64,000 nt of DNA, from positions 579,481 to 643,480 of the forward strand of contig BDSI01000059.1 in assembly GCA_003117195.1 (NCBI GenBank). Reading direction: 5' to 3'. The notes below the pieces were generated by a model. The model did not search any database, was not told the DNA's origin, and worked only from the letters and a program-made list of their open reading frames with translations. The DNA is from Eudorina sp. 2006-703-Eu-15 (Eukaryota > Chlorophyta > Chlorophyceae > Chlamydomonadales > Volvocaceae). Each line of letters begins with the position of its first letter. Position 1 is the first letter of the stretch. Shown here piece by piece: positions 11,149 through 28,674 of this stretch. Made by a program: the position numbers and the translations under genes.

Positions 11149-13177
11149 TCCTACTGCGAGTGAATGGCAAGCAGCTGCGTAAGGCGTTGCTTGCACTGGT
11201 AAGTCAGGCCTAACGTCAATGAAGACAAAATCTGAACACTTGAATTTAGGACGTCAACCTAGCTGCACTTCAGTTACGGCCTGTAATCAACGGCACGCCA
11301 GGCAATCTATACTCCTTTAACGTCCGTGACCATTATATTCATACAGCAGTAAGAATGTATACAGTGCCCGGCCTACCTCGTACGCAGTCCTGTACGGCAT
11401 CGTGAAAAGGCGGGAGTGCAGATTAATGCGCCGGTATATTTCATAATTCGTTGCTTAAATTTTTGGTTATTCCTCTTTATTTTTGTTGTCCGTTCACAAG
11501 TTTCAGTCGGCAAGGTTGCGACAGCCTGGAGAAGCCGAATTGTACAGCCAACTACCGTTGGTCGCCCGGTGTCTGGCTACGGCTGCCTGGTGAATATTTT
11601 ATTTCGCGTCATTTAATTGTAATAATTACCACTCCCGAAGTAATTCTCCTGCAGACGATTCAATCCGATGGATTGTGGTCGACATATGAACGCTAGCATC
11701 AGCATAATCGATTTTCGGGTGGAAGCAATGATAATATATTTCTGTTGATTCATGTTAAATGAAACCTGCAGGGGCGGCCAACTATGCTCAAGGAGTAATT
11801 TCGTGCTGGTTCGACGAAAATATCGAGCGTAATTTTTTTACCTCCAACACGCAATCTACTGCAATGATTAAAAAAATTCTAAACTTTTTCGTGGTGTAGG
11901 TTGCTATTGCTCGCCGCGCGTGGATAGGCTTCCAAACAATCCAAAGGAGAAACGGTCGTAAGCGGCAGCGTAACTATCGCAAATGCAGTAATACTTTGGG
12001 TTTTTGTGCTATGTCCTTGCGATATTGGGCAATCCACAAATTTTAACCCGTCTTGGTCCTGTCGCTTCCGACCCACTGCAACCAACCTTGCTTCCGACCT
12101 TTGCTACTTGGAATTTTCCGGATATTGACCACTTTCAGTCCTTTCTATTTTGTTCAAGGAACGAGGCCTGACAAATTTTCATTCAAAAACTGCATGTACG
12201 GGCGTCAACAGTCCATATTAACGGTTGATCTCCAAGGCACACACGGGCACACAACCGGCTTCACAAATCCGGAGCTTTCCGGGTGCTGTTAATGCGATCG
12301 ATTGTTGCAGGCGGCACGGGCACCAGCGCGAACAACCCAGTACACTTTCGCAGCCGGGACCTGACGTGAATCCAGGTCCACTGACCCGGGTCAACCACAC
12401 AGTCATGTGTCCGCATCCGCAACGCTAGAACGCAGCCGCTCCCCCCGCGCGACCATTATGTTGCCCATCGGCAACACCCGTAAGCCAATCGCACCCCCGC
12501 GCCGCGTCGCGAGCCGTTCCCAGCATCGCCGGCGCGGCAGCACCGCGCCGTGTCCTGCCGTACAATGATCCCGCTGGATCAGTTCGGCATCTGGGACCGG
12601 TTCCCCAAGGTATTTGGTGCCGTACTCCCCCTAGGGACCGGTTTCACCGTCGCGGTGTGAGCTCAAGTCGGCGGTGATGGAACTGATGGCGGTGGCGATG
12701 GGCCCGTGGTGGCAGTGCTGGCCGGCAGTGCTGGCGATGGCGGCAGGGGTCGTGGTGGCGATGGTGGCCGGCAGTGGTGGCTATGGCGGCATGGGTGGTG
12801 GTGGCAATGGCAGTGGTGCTTGGCGAGGGTGGTGTGGTGGCGGTGGCGATGGTGGCCGGCATGGGTGGCAGTGGTGCCGCTGTTGGCTATTACAAAGGTC
12901 TGGCAGGCGGAGGCTGCATCGCACCCCCACTCGCCACTCCCCATCGCCCATCCCCAGGGAGTTTGCGGGTTCGACCACCCCCTGGTCTGCCCAGGACTGT
13001 CGTAAGGTTCCTCCTCCCATTCCTCAAATGTATTTACACGTGTTTTGGTCGTTCCTCCTCCTCTGTCTCCTCTGCATTCCTCCGCTGATTCCGCGTATCC
13101 TGCTGGCGTGTCGGCCACGTTGGCCACAGCCCGCGCACACTAGGAGCACTCTGAAAAGGGCCAACGGTCTGCCCCAC

Positions 13178-13389
13178 CGACCCCCGGGTCTGTCCGCGAC
13201 CCCCGGGTCTGTCCGCGACCCCCGGGCCTGTCCGCGACCCCCGGGTCTGTCCTCGACCCCCGGGTCTGTCCTCGACCCCCGGGTCTGTCCGCGACCCCCG
13301 GGTCTGTCCTCGACCCCCGGGTCTGCCCTCGACCCCCGGGACTGTCCTCGACCCCCGGGTCTGCCCCGACCCCCGGGTCTGCCCCCGAA
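13178..13389. repeat. 19-bp minisatellite, eleven copies
   Basis: Eleven near-identical head-to-tail units of CCCCCGGGTCTGTCCGCGA with C/T variants; the tenth copy is 18 bp. Each unit contains the palindrome CCCGGG. It lies downstream of the LTV1 stop codon. Confidence 0.92.
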
Positions 13390-13769
13390 GGTGTACGAAC
13401 CCTACCCGCTCCACACTCCTCAACTCCGCACGCCGACTCGAACCACCACACAGCCAGCCAAGCTGCCGGCCGCCGGCGTTGGGTCCCACCTGGCCATCCT
13501 CGCGGTTCACCTGGCCATCCCCGCCGGTCCTGTCGCCGCGGGTCATGTGCGACAGCCGACGCGTCCGCACCACACATCACACATCACACACCCTTGCGAA
13601 GGTGGCACTGCGCCTTGAAGGAGCACCCGCTACCGCCGCCGCGGCCACGCATGCAACGAGACGCAACAGCACCGCCCGCCGTTAGACTCTGTTAGAGCAG
13701 CACCGTGCAAGCCCAACAGGGCACCGCACCCCCATTGCACAGCAGGCGGGTGCTGTCGCTGTTGCAGCA

Positions 13770-13830
13770 GCCCCAGCCCCAGCCCCAGCCCCAGCCCCAG
13801 CCCCAGCCCCAGCCCCAGCCCCAGCCGCCC
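13770..13830. repeat. (CCCCAG)n tract
   Basis: About ten tandem hexamers just beyond the LTV1 stop codon, G-rich on the LTV1 sense strand, probably within its 3' untranslated region. Confidence 0.85.
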
Positions 13831-13861
13831 CAGCAACCCCCGCAGCCACCGCCACGCCGCA

Positions 13862-16800
13862 TCAGGGGATGGCGTACATGGACCCCGCCGCCGGCCCCCT
13901 CCCCGCCGCCTGCTTCTGCGCCCGAGTGGCCTGCTGCCGAAACATCGTCTTCATCTGCGCGCCGAGAAGCAACAGACCCCAGAGGGGCAGGTTGGTTAGT
14001 CATCGTTTGATGGTTGATTAGTTGGCTCCATCAACGGATCGGGCGGTAGGGCAAAAGTGGGTAGGGACTCGTTTATGCCACCTGGCGGCGCCGGCAGGCA
14101 CCCCTCCGCCCCGCCCCGCGCCCCCGAGCTAGCGAAGCAGTCTCAGCCCACCCAGCCCGCCCGGTCCGTCCGGCGATGGCCCGCCGCCGCCACCGCAACA
14201 GCGGGCAGCGGAGGCACAGCCAGTGCGCGCAGCGCCCACTGGCGGCTGCGCAGCAAATCCTTTCCCCGCACGACCGTTCGCGCTCCCTCTACTACAATCC
14301 TTAGACTGCAAACATGTGGCATATACGGCATATACGGCATATGTACGCGGTGAACCGGATAAGGCATTGGTGTTCGCTCCTTAGTGTCCTCAGAAGCCAT
14401 ATCTCGCCGTGATGCCCTTCACTGGCCCCTCTCCCTCCCACCCTCCCTGCTGCTCCCTCCCACCCTCCATGCTGCTCCCTCTCCCTCATCCGCTTCCAGT
14501 TCCTCTGCCCCGTCACTCCCGCTCCCTCCCTCTTCCCCTCTCCCGGTCCGTCCCGCCCACCTCCTTCTTGGCGGTCCGTTGGTTTCGGCGCGCCTCCTTG
14601 ACGGCCGCCTTGCGGGCTTTCCGCTCCTCCGCCGTCTCACCTTTTCGCCGACTGAGCAGTGCCAGATCCAGACCTAGACCAGTGCCGTACGGGACGGGAC
14701 GAGCAGGGACGAGAGAGAAGAGCATGGGACGGGACGAGACTGACATGGATGAGACGGGAGTACGGCACAGGGCACCGGACGGGGAGGGTACGGGAAGGGA
14801 CGAGCTGCCAAGAGTCCGCCCACGCAAACCGCAGAGTGCCGTACCGTACGGTAGTTTGGCCAGGGGGGTCAACGACAACACGCGGTCAAAAGCCATACTA
14901 CAACATGAGAGGCCCTAACCGCCTCGCTCCAAGACCTGCCCTGCACTCATCCACTCTCGTCCCGCGGTACGCACCGACCCACGGGTCAAGCCCCCCTTCG
15001 CGGCACCCACCGACCCACGGGTCGGCGCCAACCCTTCCCTGTCACCCACCCGCTTCTTCCTCGCTGTCGCTGCCCCCGCCGCTAGCCCCCGCTGGGGCCT
15101 GTCCCTCGTCGTCCTGTCCCTCCTCGGACTCCTCCGGAATGGCGGGCGCCGCGCCTCCCGCCGCTGCCGTGCCGCCGGGCCCCCGCGCCACCGGCATGCC
15201 GGTCTTGGCGGAGAGGCGGATGAGGCCGCCCCCCCGGGCCCCGGTGCGGCGCTGCGGCTCCACGATCTTGGCCGGGTGGTGTTCGAGGTTGGAGGTGAGG
15301 GACAGGATGGACTCGCAGTCCCACCGCTCCGCCTCCTGGCGCGTGGAAGAGGGAGGGGGCCGCGGCGGGCAACACACCCTCTTAGCCTCTCTGTAACATC
15401 AAGCGCTCCAGGTGTGGGCTGTGTCCGCGTGATAAAATTGAAAAAAACGGAGACCCGAAACGAGCCCGTGGCCGCGGGGCGCCCGCCGCGGCCGCCCCAG
15501 GGCAGCCGATAATATGCGCCGGGTAGTGCCCCTTGCCCCGACCCTTTCGAAACTCCCAAGCGCCGCCGCCGCCGGTCTGTAGGTCCCGCCGGTCTGGGTG
15601 GGATGTGTCTGCCGTACCTGTACGACAATGGTCCGCACCGGCTCCGCCGCCCCGCGCCCGCCGTCGGCGCCCTCCGCCGCCGCCGCCGCCGCCGCCTCCT
15701 GCGCCGCCAGCTGCCGCGCCAGTCGCGCCCGAGTGGCGGCGAGGGCCTCGGGGTCGGGTCGGGAGGCGGCGAGCGCCACATCGTCTGAGGTCTGCAGGTG
15801 GGGGTTAAAAAGAAACAGCCCAGGTGGGGGTGGGGTGGAGGGGGGTTTAGGAAATTGGTAGACATTTTCAAATTGCGCTGCCTCCGGAGGAGGGATTTTT
15901 TGGAGGGGTTTTGCTACAGGACATTGGTAGGCATACATAAAGCTGGGGTTGGGGGAAGGGGAGGGTGGGTTGAACACATTCAACAAACCAAAGGGGAAAG
16001 GGCCACGAGGGCCCGATGACCCGTGGGTCCCACGGTAACCCGGATCGCTGAAAGAGGGCTGTCACGATCCGGATCCAGATCCGGATCCGTTGGCCCTCAA
16101 ACCCGACCTAATATGCCCATTCTTATGCCCGTAGCAGAACTACCGTAGCCCCCGACCCCAAACCCCACATACCCCCACCACACCCCAAACCCCGACCCCA
16201 AGCCCCAGCCACATCCCCCAGCCCCAACCCCCACCCCCATACTCCCACTACACCCCCTGCCCCAAACCCCAACCCAGCCTCTCCCCCAGTCCCATACCCC
16301 CACCACACCCCAAGCCCCAGACCCCCAGCCCCCTCCACACCTGCAGCGGCCGCAGCCCCTCCACCTCCAGCGCCTCCGCCGCTCGGTGCTCCGTCAGAAA
16401 CTCGTCCAACACGTCCGCGAAGTCGGACAGTTCGCAGTTGCCCGCGGCTGCGTTGGCGGGCGGTGCGGCCCGGCCGCGGCGGCGGCGGGCGCCGCCTTCT
16501 CCGCCCCCGGTCCCGTCCGGCTCGCCTTCGTGCTCGTCATCTTCATCGACGTCCTGCCCTTCCCCCTCCACATCATCGCCATCGTCGTCGTCGTACCGGC
16601 CGTCGTCCAGCGCCCCGATCTCGTCATCATCGTACTCAACCGCCAACCGCTCAAACTGCGCGTCCAACGCATTCAACGCCTGCGGGCAGTACGACGAGGT
16701 ACGACCGTACCCTCACCGACAAGTGCGATATGACACATGGGAGGCGTGCGGGGGTGGCCCGCGGCGGCGACGACGATGTTCCGATACGCCGTGGGTGTAC

Positions 16801-19699
16801 GGAATCCGTTTGTACGACAGCGTCCCTGCACCCCGCAGCTAGGCAGCTTGCATTCCTTTGGTGACCTGGTTACGTAAGACGCTGCGCGGACGGGGTCTAG
16901 CTGATGGGAGGATTGAGACGCGGGACCGACCGACTGACTGACATCGGAAGGGATGGGAAGACGGGTGGGGGATATGCATGCAGGGATTCAACTCCCCACC
17001 GTACATCCCCCGTACGTCCGGACGGACCCACGGGTCCGGACGGACCCACATGGACGAGCTCAGCCAGCCAGCGCCTTGGCCCTACCCCGCTGGCTCGCGC
17101 CATCTGCAGCCCACCCCCCGGCCCCCCTCGCTGAGCCGCCGCCCCGCGCTGAGCCGCCACTCACCCCCCTGCGGTCCCTCCGCTCGGGTCGGGTCCAGAA
17201 GCTCGAAGCCACGGAGGCCGCCCCCGGCCCTGCGCCCACGCGGCGAGGCGCCGCCGCCGCCGCCGCCGCCTCGTCCGCGTCCTCCTCCTCGTCCTCGTCC
17301 TCCTCTCCATCGCCCCCGGGCCCTTTCAGGCCTCTCGCCGCCTGCCGCTGCGCCTCCTGCTGCCGCGCCCGCCGGTGTCGCATCCGCCACTCGTCCGCGT
17401 CGCCGTCGTCCTCCTCCGGCTCCTCGCTCTCACCCCCGCCCTGCTCATCCCCCTCCTCCTCCTCGTCATCATCAGCCCCTCCATCGCCGCGCTCCCCTGC
17501 AACTGCGCCGGTGCCTCCGCCGGCCGCGCCGGCGGCGGCGGCGGCGCCGTCGTCGCCGCCGCCCGCCACGAACTCGTCGAGCCAGTCGCCCCACTCGTCC
17601 CCCTCGACCTGCTGACTCAGCTCCGGATCGTTGCCGTTCTCGATGGCCGCCATGGCTTTCTCCACCTCGTCAAGATCCTGCAGGACGTGCGTACGGCAAA
17701 CAGAATGCAGAGGTATACGACATCAGCAGTGGCTGCGGTGTACGGCCACCCGGCACCTGTCACGCGGTCACAGCGGTGTGAGAGTTCCCGCCCGCCTCGC
17801 ACCTGGTAGAGCTTCCCGCGCTTGCCGTGCAGCTCAGTGTGGCGCGCCATTGCCGCCACTTCCGCCAGAGAGGCGGCCGCAGCCGACTCGTCGTGACCCT
17901 TGGGTCGCACGACCATTCTGCGACAATGACGAAGCAAGACGGAACAAATGTACGTCACCGCGAATAAAGGTACGAAGGTACGAACACAGTCAGGCCGGTT
18001 GACCCGTGGGTCCGGAAGCCGGGACGACAGGCGTTGCGCGCGATATTGACAGCCGTCCTTGCATCCAACATCATTGCACGACTTTAGCGGTACTACAACG
18101 TATCGTACGCGCCGCCCCGCGGCACTCGGTGCGCATCGATCGACGCCGCCCTGTCGCGCGCGCGCGCCGTACCTCCGCGCATCGACCACCTTGACGTCGG
18201 CTTTCGGCGGCACCAGTTTCGGAGCCCGAATGTAGACCGACGGGCCCACCGCCGACCCTTGGGTCCGTGCTGTCGTGGCGATGCTTCGCGCCACCGCGCT
18301 ACGGCCCGCGACGCTTCGTGTTCCCCCACTCGGTCCCGCCGCCGTCGCAGCGGCGGCGGCGGCACGGACGCTGCTGGGGCCCGGGCCGGCTGCCGCGCTC
18401 GCGGCGGCGCGGCCGCCGACGCCGGCAGAGGTGCTGGGTCCGGCGCCGCCGCCGTCGTTCGCCGCCGCCGCCGCCGCGGCCGCTAGTGCCGCCGCGTCGA
18501 GCCGCTTCTGCTGCTGAGCAGCCGCCGCCGCCGCCTCAGTGGGTTCGACGTCGTAAATCGTAAAGTCTTCTTCGCTGTCGGAGCCCTCCTGCCACTCGCC
18601 GCCCGCCTCGACGTCGAAGCCGTCGAGCTCCTGTTCCTCGGGGATGGGCGCCACGGCCCCCTGGAGTGGTACGGAGCAGCCACAGCAATCGATGGCGCGA
18701 GTCAAAACCAGTGACGAAGACCGCCAGAGGGAAGTGTACGGCCCGTACACAACCCTGCAGTACTTTGCTCCCCGATCCTCCGCTGTCATGCGTGTCTCAT
18801 TCCACCACACAAACCACGAACTCCCCCTCTTGTTGCGCGCAGGTCCGCGTCCCACGGCACGCGCGAGTACGGCACAGTCACTGCCGTACGGCATCAGTCA
18901 GACTCACCCTGCCCGCCGACCCCGCCGCCGCCGGGGTCGTCCCCCGACCCAGATCCCGCAGGTGCCTCAAATAGTCGTAGCCATCATCCGGGAACCCAAG
19001 CGCCAGCAGTTCCCGACGTCGCTCCTCGCTCATCGTGTACGACTCGTCGTGGTGTACGGCAGCGCTTCTGCCGTACAGCACGCGAGGGACAGGGGACCGA
19101 CACCGTTGATCACATGAGAGCTCGAGGGGGGGGGTAGAAAACCATACATTGAAACATCACCCAAGTACGTCTGAAGCTCGGGGTGTTGCACGAGTGGGCA
19201 CGACGCCGACATTGTGTATTATGCTTTCCAGAGAAGGAACACATGCTCAGAACGCGCTGGAGTTTGTGGGCCGTTGGCGTTGGGGCTAACGGGGCCGTGG
19301 CTTGCTTATGGGACCCAACCAACGGCCGTGCACCCTTCGGACGGGCGCGCGGACGGACCCGGCGGAGGGGAGGGTTCGGGAAGGGCCGACGGGTTGCGGC
19401 TGTCCGAGTTGCGCCGCGCGGCGTTTAGGTGCTACCTGACGGTTGTTTGTCGACAGCGCGGAATCGCACCTGGACATCATAAGGCTGTACTCCGATTCAT
19501 ACACCGAACCCTCCTCGTCGTAGTAACTTTGAAAGTCATCTGCGTCGGGGCGAGCTCCTCTGTGGCCGCCGACAGGCGCCAAGACGCGTTGGCCGCCATC
19601 GTCTTCGAGCTCGCCATCGGGCGCGTCAGTCGGGTCGCGGTAGACAAGGCTGTACGTTACGGCCTTCTTTTTATCAATGAACGCCTTCTTTTTGCCCAT
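13862..19699 (-). CDS. LTV1: LTV1 ribosome biogenesis factor
   Basis: Ten exons (19699-19470, 19067-18908, 18660-18173, 17917-17803, 17677-17165, 16679-16341, 15791-15618, 15335-15046, 14651-14561, 13954-13862) join in phase to 830 residues. LTV1 is a 40S assembly and export factor. Family marks, in order: the start MGKKKAFIDKKKAVTYSLV; an acidic segment with GYDYLRHLRDLG; the block FERLAVEYDDDEIGALD near residues 510-527; ERWDCESILSLTSNLEHHP followed by LIRLSAKTGMP; and a basic tail GETAEERKARKAAVKEARR. At 830 residues it is well above the usual size (human and yeast proteins are around 460-480). The excess is poly-Ala/Gly and acidic insertions in exons 3, 5 and 7. The gene lies head to head with the thiolase gene. 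Confidence 0.93.
15847..15890 (+). repeat. GGTAGACAT intron repeat, copy in LTV1
   Basis: Contains TAGGAAATTGGTAGACATTT followed by CAAATTGCGCTGCC. Related copies lie at about 1386-1404, 1901-1950 and, inverted, 21690-21730. All four are intronic. Confidence 0.75.
16133..16340. repeat. CCCCA/CCCCAA-rich intron tract
   Basis: Some 200 bp of irregular CCCCAA, CCCCAG and CCCCAC words in LTV1 intron 6. The LTV1 transcript strand is therefore GGGG-rich and could form G-quadruplexes. Confidence 0.8.
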
Positions 19700-20190
19700 T
19701 TTCCGACTTGCTTTGCGGTCTTCTGTCAATGGACGCCGTTAAAAAATTCTTCCTGTAGCCGACGTAACCTTGCGATTTGTGCGAGCAGCTGATATGTAGT
19801 GACGTTTCCCAGACGACGTGAGTATAGCAGCGGCAGCCAAAATAACGAAATGACCCTCCCTTGCTAGCCGGTAGTCGCTGCTGTTTGTATCGCTTGCCAG
19901 CGGCTTGCCAGTGGATACTAATGAAGACTCAGCAAAGCAATTGACATTAAACGCCCTTAGAGGCTCACAGTTAGCACATTGTCATGGTCGTCAACGGTCA
20001 CAACGGTTGCAATTGGACGACAATGGAGCCTGCCAACGGAGAACGGACGACACAACGGAGATTGTGGAACGTCGACGTGCGGATATTTGTGCATGTTAAC
20101 TGACAGAGACCCAAAATTCTGCATATTTAAATGCTGTTCCCATTGACTCACTTTGCAGCAAGACGTCACCGGGTGCAGCCAACACGAGCC
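19700..20190. promoter_or_regulatory. Bidirectional spacer LTV1 / thiolase
   Basis: 491 bp between the divergent start codons of LTV1 and the acetyl-CoA acetyltransferase. It must contain both promoters and 5' leaders, but I recognise no specific element. Confidence 0.5.
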
Positions 20191-24417
<4,227 letters not shown>

Positions 24418-26280
24418 CAGAACGGTGCAGGGCAGGGAGGAAAGCAATTGTGGTGCAGGCCCGGTGCAGCGGTGGCGGCGGACGGCAGTAGCAATTAGGG
24501 GAGCGCAGCTATGGTGGCGGCGAGGGCAGCTTGGTGATACCGTAGGCACAGGCAAGGACTGCAGTACAGGACTGAGATGTACGGCGGCAGTACGGCAGCA
24601 GGAGGGCTGGCGGTATAGGCAGCTGCAGCAGCAAGGACTCACACGGCGGGTTTCACTTCTACACACACACACACACACACATTGAGCATGGTGCGCGTTC
24701 AGACTTTATAATACGTTTACGCATACCTACTGACATGCTTCTCGCAATCTCGGGGGCGGCACCATTTTGGGGTGGTTGCGCCTTGTTGGTCGTGTTTCGG
24801 CCCTTCGCTTCCGACCTATCGCTACGTTAGCTGACCCACTTCCGACCCATCGCTCCGTCACCGACCAACGCGGGCCTCTGAGTCAGTAGCTATATAGGTC
24901 GGCGGTTGTATAATATACAGCTCTAAGAGGGCCTTTGGGTTCACGTCTGGGCTGGTGGGCTGAACCTGGATTATAAGTTCATACCGTCCCGTGTGCGGTT
25001 GCTTGGGGTGTTGCACTGGATATCTGGATTTCAGTTCCGCAGGCGGGGCTGCGCGGGCGGGGTTCCGCAGGCGGGGCCGCCCAGACCGGAAGCCATCCGG
25101 AGGGGCTCACACGTGGATCGGGCGGTGGCAGCGGCCCAGGCTGTTGACATGTGCCCTTGAGGGGCCCTTCAGAGCAGACCGCGGCCAGTGGCTGTGTGGG
25201 GCCGAGTAGGGCCCCGGCACGCCGCAGCTGGAGTGAGGAAGTTGACGGTTGGCTGTTGTTTGCCGTTGATGGTTGCTTTTGTTCCGTCAGCTGGCACGGG
25301 GTTTCGGCTTCCGGCAGTGGCTGGCGCTTTTTTCAGCCCCGGTCCTCCCCTCCCCTCCCCCGGGGGGGAAAGAGCTCCGGACCTTTCACCGCACACCTGT
25401 CGCTGCGTTGTGTATTTGGATGCCGTACATTTGACCACTTCCATGAGGCCGTGTGTGATACTTGGGGGAGGCAGCGTTCAGGGCGAAGGGCGACACGGTG
25501 GCCGCGCGGGTGCGCACGGATTCGTAGGGCGCGGAAAAAAGGTTCCTGAAGGTCGGGTGGTGGGGCACTGTACGGCACGGCACCAAGTTGTGTGTGCGGA
25601 GAACTGAAGAAGACTGAAGAAGGGTAGTAGAGGGGGCGCACTCGGGCTGTCTCTTGAAGCAAAGCGCAGGCAGAGGGTCACACCAGGAAGGGTCGGCGGT
25701 ACACCACGGTTTTTGCCAAGCCATCTGTGTTTTACTGTTCTTCCATGGCTGTGGATAGATGATGTTCTTTCTTGCATTCATGCAGGGGGGCGTGTTTTTA
25801 TTTTTGGTGATGATGCATGGGATGGGACAACGAAGAGCACGCTGGGGTGAAACGACCTGTGGGTCGGTCGGTGTCGGTGCCGGTGTCGTGGTCGTCGTCG
25901 CGGCGTTGGGGTGTGCAGGGGCCCGGACGGATGGACCGACCGACGAACCGACCGACCGACCGACAGACGAGCCCGAGGAAGACGCCGTTCGAAGGCGGAC
26001 AGACGGACGGGAGGGGATGGGTCGGGCAGGTCGCTACGTGTTGGCGTGTGGGCGCTTCAGCCCATCGTTCTGCCCATCGTTTTTGGAAGTTACGAACGTT
26101 ATTGGAAGTTACGATACCTGCACATGGTCCACCGGGTGGCACGGCGGATTTCTGCGCGGCGCCGAGGCTCCTCCGGCGGTTAACAAGGTGACCGTTGGAA
26201 CGCCCGGTCGGTACTAACGGTCCACCTTGTAACGGTTACCGTACACTACGCAGACCCGTGGGTCATGCTGCAACCTTACT
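24418..26280. other. Spacer downstream of thiolase
   Basis: Holds a short (CA)n at 24660-24680, an AT-rich patch around 24690-24930, and CGACC-rich DNA at 25925-25975. No exon with convincing borders or domain was found on either strand. Confidence 0.45.
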
Positions 26281-28674
26281 ATGGCCCATTCGTTCGTCGT
26301 CCATGGAGGCTTGACAGGTAATAACTGTCAGGAACTAAAAGGGTCACCTTGTACGGTAACGGTTACGTGGAAATAACCGCCACCCGGGCACGTGGCGGCC
26401 CCCGCCACATGCCGCCTATGTGCTGGTCCGGACACCGCTGTGCCTCCTCAGAGGGTGGGGCGGGCAGTGGGGTGAAGCGCGCCCGCGGACCAGATACGGG
26501 GGCGGGGCCCCACATGGGGCACGCGGTTGCACGGGGCACACCGCGCTAAGGAGCAGAGGAGGATGAGGATGGATGGATGGATACCGTTACATCAACCACC
26601 AATAACCGCTCGACGGCGACCGAGTGGAGAAGAGAGGAACACAACCGACAGCGATGGCCATGAGACAACGAAGCCTAGAGACTCCGCAACGGAATGGACA
26701 ACACGGGCAGACCAGCCGATGCCGTACACCATAGACGCCATCCGGGTCTGCCCAGCACGCGCCACAGGGCGCCCCATCACCGTTGCGTCGTACGATGTAC
26801 GGCACCTGTAAGTGAGCTGCTAGTGCCCGTGTTCCCCTTCGTTCCCTCAAGTCCTGAAGTGTTGGAAGCCGTCAGGGCTCGACACGGGGGGCGGCGTCCC
26901 CCATAGCAGCGCTGCAAGAGCACCACTGTCCACACCGAGCAGCGCGACTAAGCTCCCACAAAACCAAGGAATGAACGTTACAACGTTACAAAGTTCATTC
27001 TCCTCCCGTTTCTAGGAGAGCGGATTCGCAACTCTGGGCTGGACAGGCTCCGTCCGGGCACTGAAAGCGACGCTTCCGACACTGCAACCCAAGAGAGCCG
27101 ACAGACTTGCTGTCGCCAACCCCACTATCCTTCCCGGCAAGGGCACCAGCAAGGGCGCACCAAGAACACCTCCCCCCACACCTTCCTCCCCCCAATGGCA
27201 CCTCCACCACCACCACCACCACCACCACACTTGTCCCTCCCAAGTCACCTCCACCACCACCACCACCACCACCACCACCGCACTTATCTGCCACGACACC
27301 ACCAACGCACGCACCTCTCCCCGCCATGCCATCGCCTTGACAACAAGAGGTGGGTAGGGGCCATCCAAAAGCGTCTACAATGTTGTGAATCCTGCATCAT
27401 GGTATGTGGTCTGTCGTGGCGAGGTGTAGGACGGGAAGGCTCCGAGACCGCCGTGAGGTGAGGGGGCTGCGGTTGCGTTCCCGGCGCCAGTAGCAGGTCG
27501 TCTTTCATTTGGCACACACACGACATGGGAACACGATGGAAACACGACGGCAACAACAACACCCCGGCGGTACGGCCGCCGAATGGATCGCAGGCAGGCA
27601 GGCAGGCAGCCAACTCCATTGAAACCACCAAACCACCACCACCACCACCACCTTTCACAACAGTTTGAACCTCCTGCCCGCTGAATCCCGAGACCTCAAC
27701 CCAGCTCAACGAACCCGGGCCGGTTTGTACGGCTTCGAACAAACATAACTGCCGTACGCTCCGTACACAGGCGCTGGTCATGCATGAGAGCTGGTCTGCT
27801 CGGGCAGCCGGGAAACGGGCAGCCACGGTCTCTACATGTGGGAAACACAGTACAACAACAGCACGACAGTCACGGATGTGTACGACGCCCAGGTGACGGC
27901 ACGAGCCGAAGGGGCTGCAAGCGGAAGTCCAACCGTCGAGGTGGAGCCGCGGCGTGCATCACTGCTACTAAATAGAAGGGGTTTGATTCGCGTCCGTACA
28001 GGTCACCCGGCGGGCCTTACGTGGGGCAATACCCCCAACGATGGCCACCGCCGGTACGGCGCCGTGCGCGCTGGCGATATGAGGGGGAAGGGCGAAGGGG
28101 TGAGGGCGCGCGAGTCACGCTCAAAAAACCCACGCCGCGTGCACCCGCGCGTGACGCCGTACCATCACCGCCTCGAGGGCGCAGTACAAAGAGAGTATTT
28201 TATGTCGTACTACAGTACGACACCGATCCGCATGATGTCACGCGTAATGCGCGCAAACGCAAACCGCAGGTCCTCACATCCGCAAGCGATGATGCCGGCT
28301 TCGACTCCAAACGACCCCGACTGACCGCAGGCGATATCAGACATCGCAACGAACAGGTATCACGACCGTTCGTGCAATTGCAGTACAATGTCGTACACTC
28401 AGTACGAACCACACCATCCTAGTGCAGCTGCAAACCCACCCACCCACACACACAGTTTCCTTCCGGTTTACACACGCATACATACACACGCACAGGCCAG
28501 GTTGGCTCCGAAACACAAGTGCTTGAGCTGCCCCACCCACATCGAGGGGCAGCGATGAGCAGAGCGCGCGCGCACAAGGATTTCCCGTACGAACTGTACG
28601 ACTTGCAGGCCTATGGAAGGGCAAAACGCACCCCACAACCGATGTGGCCCCCCATCAATCGCATCTCTCGCTGA
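26281..28674 (+). CDS. Tentative multi-exon gene, basic nuclear-type protein of unknown family
   Basis: Exons 26281-26317, 27016-27349, 27497-27569, 27771-27892, 28002-28053, 28216-28356 and 28609-28674 all have GT..AG borders and agree in phase, giving 274 residues. The best-supported exons are the last two: YDTDPHDVTRNARKRKPQVL with a second basic cluster SKRPRLTAG, then AYGRAKRTPQPMWPPINRIS and stop. The two basic clusters look like nuclear localisation signals. Exon 2 begins ERIRNSGLDRLRPGTESDAS and runs into Pro and His homopolymers. I recognise no domain. The first exon and the start are the weakest part of the model. Confidence 0.4.

Larger units (their letters stand above)
11149..13861. 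other. Spacer between WSC gene and LTV1 stop
   Basis: About 2.7 kb. The part at 11300-12300 is clearly AT-richer than the rest and should contain the WSC promoter. The part at 12660-12880 is a GGTGGC-rich stretch, followed by the 19-bp minisatellite and then the (CCCCAG)n tract. Open frames here come from low-complexity DNA and have no supporting exon structure. Confidence 0.5.

Noticed and set aside
13178..13389. Possible CRISPR array
   Set aside because: Repeats are contiguous with no unique spacers; this is a eukaryotic minisatellite.
16133..16340. Possible interstitial telomere repeat
   Set aside because: Words are irregular CCCCAA/CCCCAG/CCCCAC, not the CCCTAAAA unit of green algae.
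17617..18894. 425-codon - strand open frame as a single gene
   Set aside because: It contains LTV1 exon 3 and reads through two introns; LTV1 splice phases explain the real parts.
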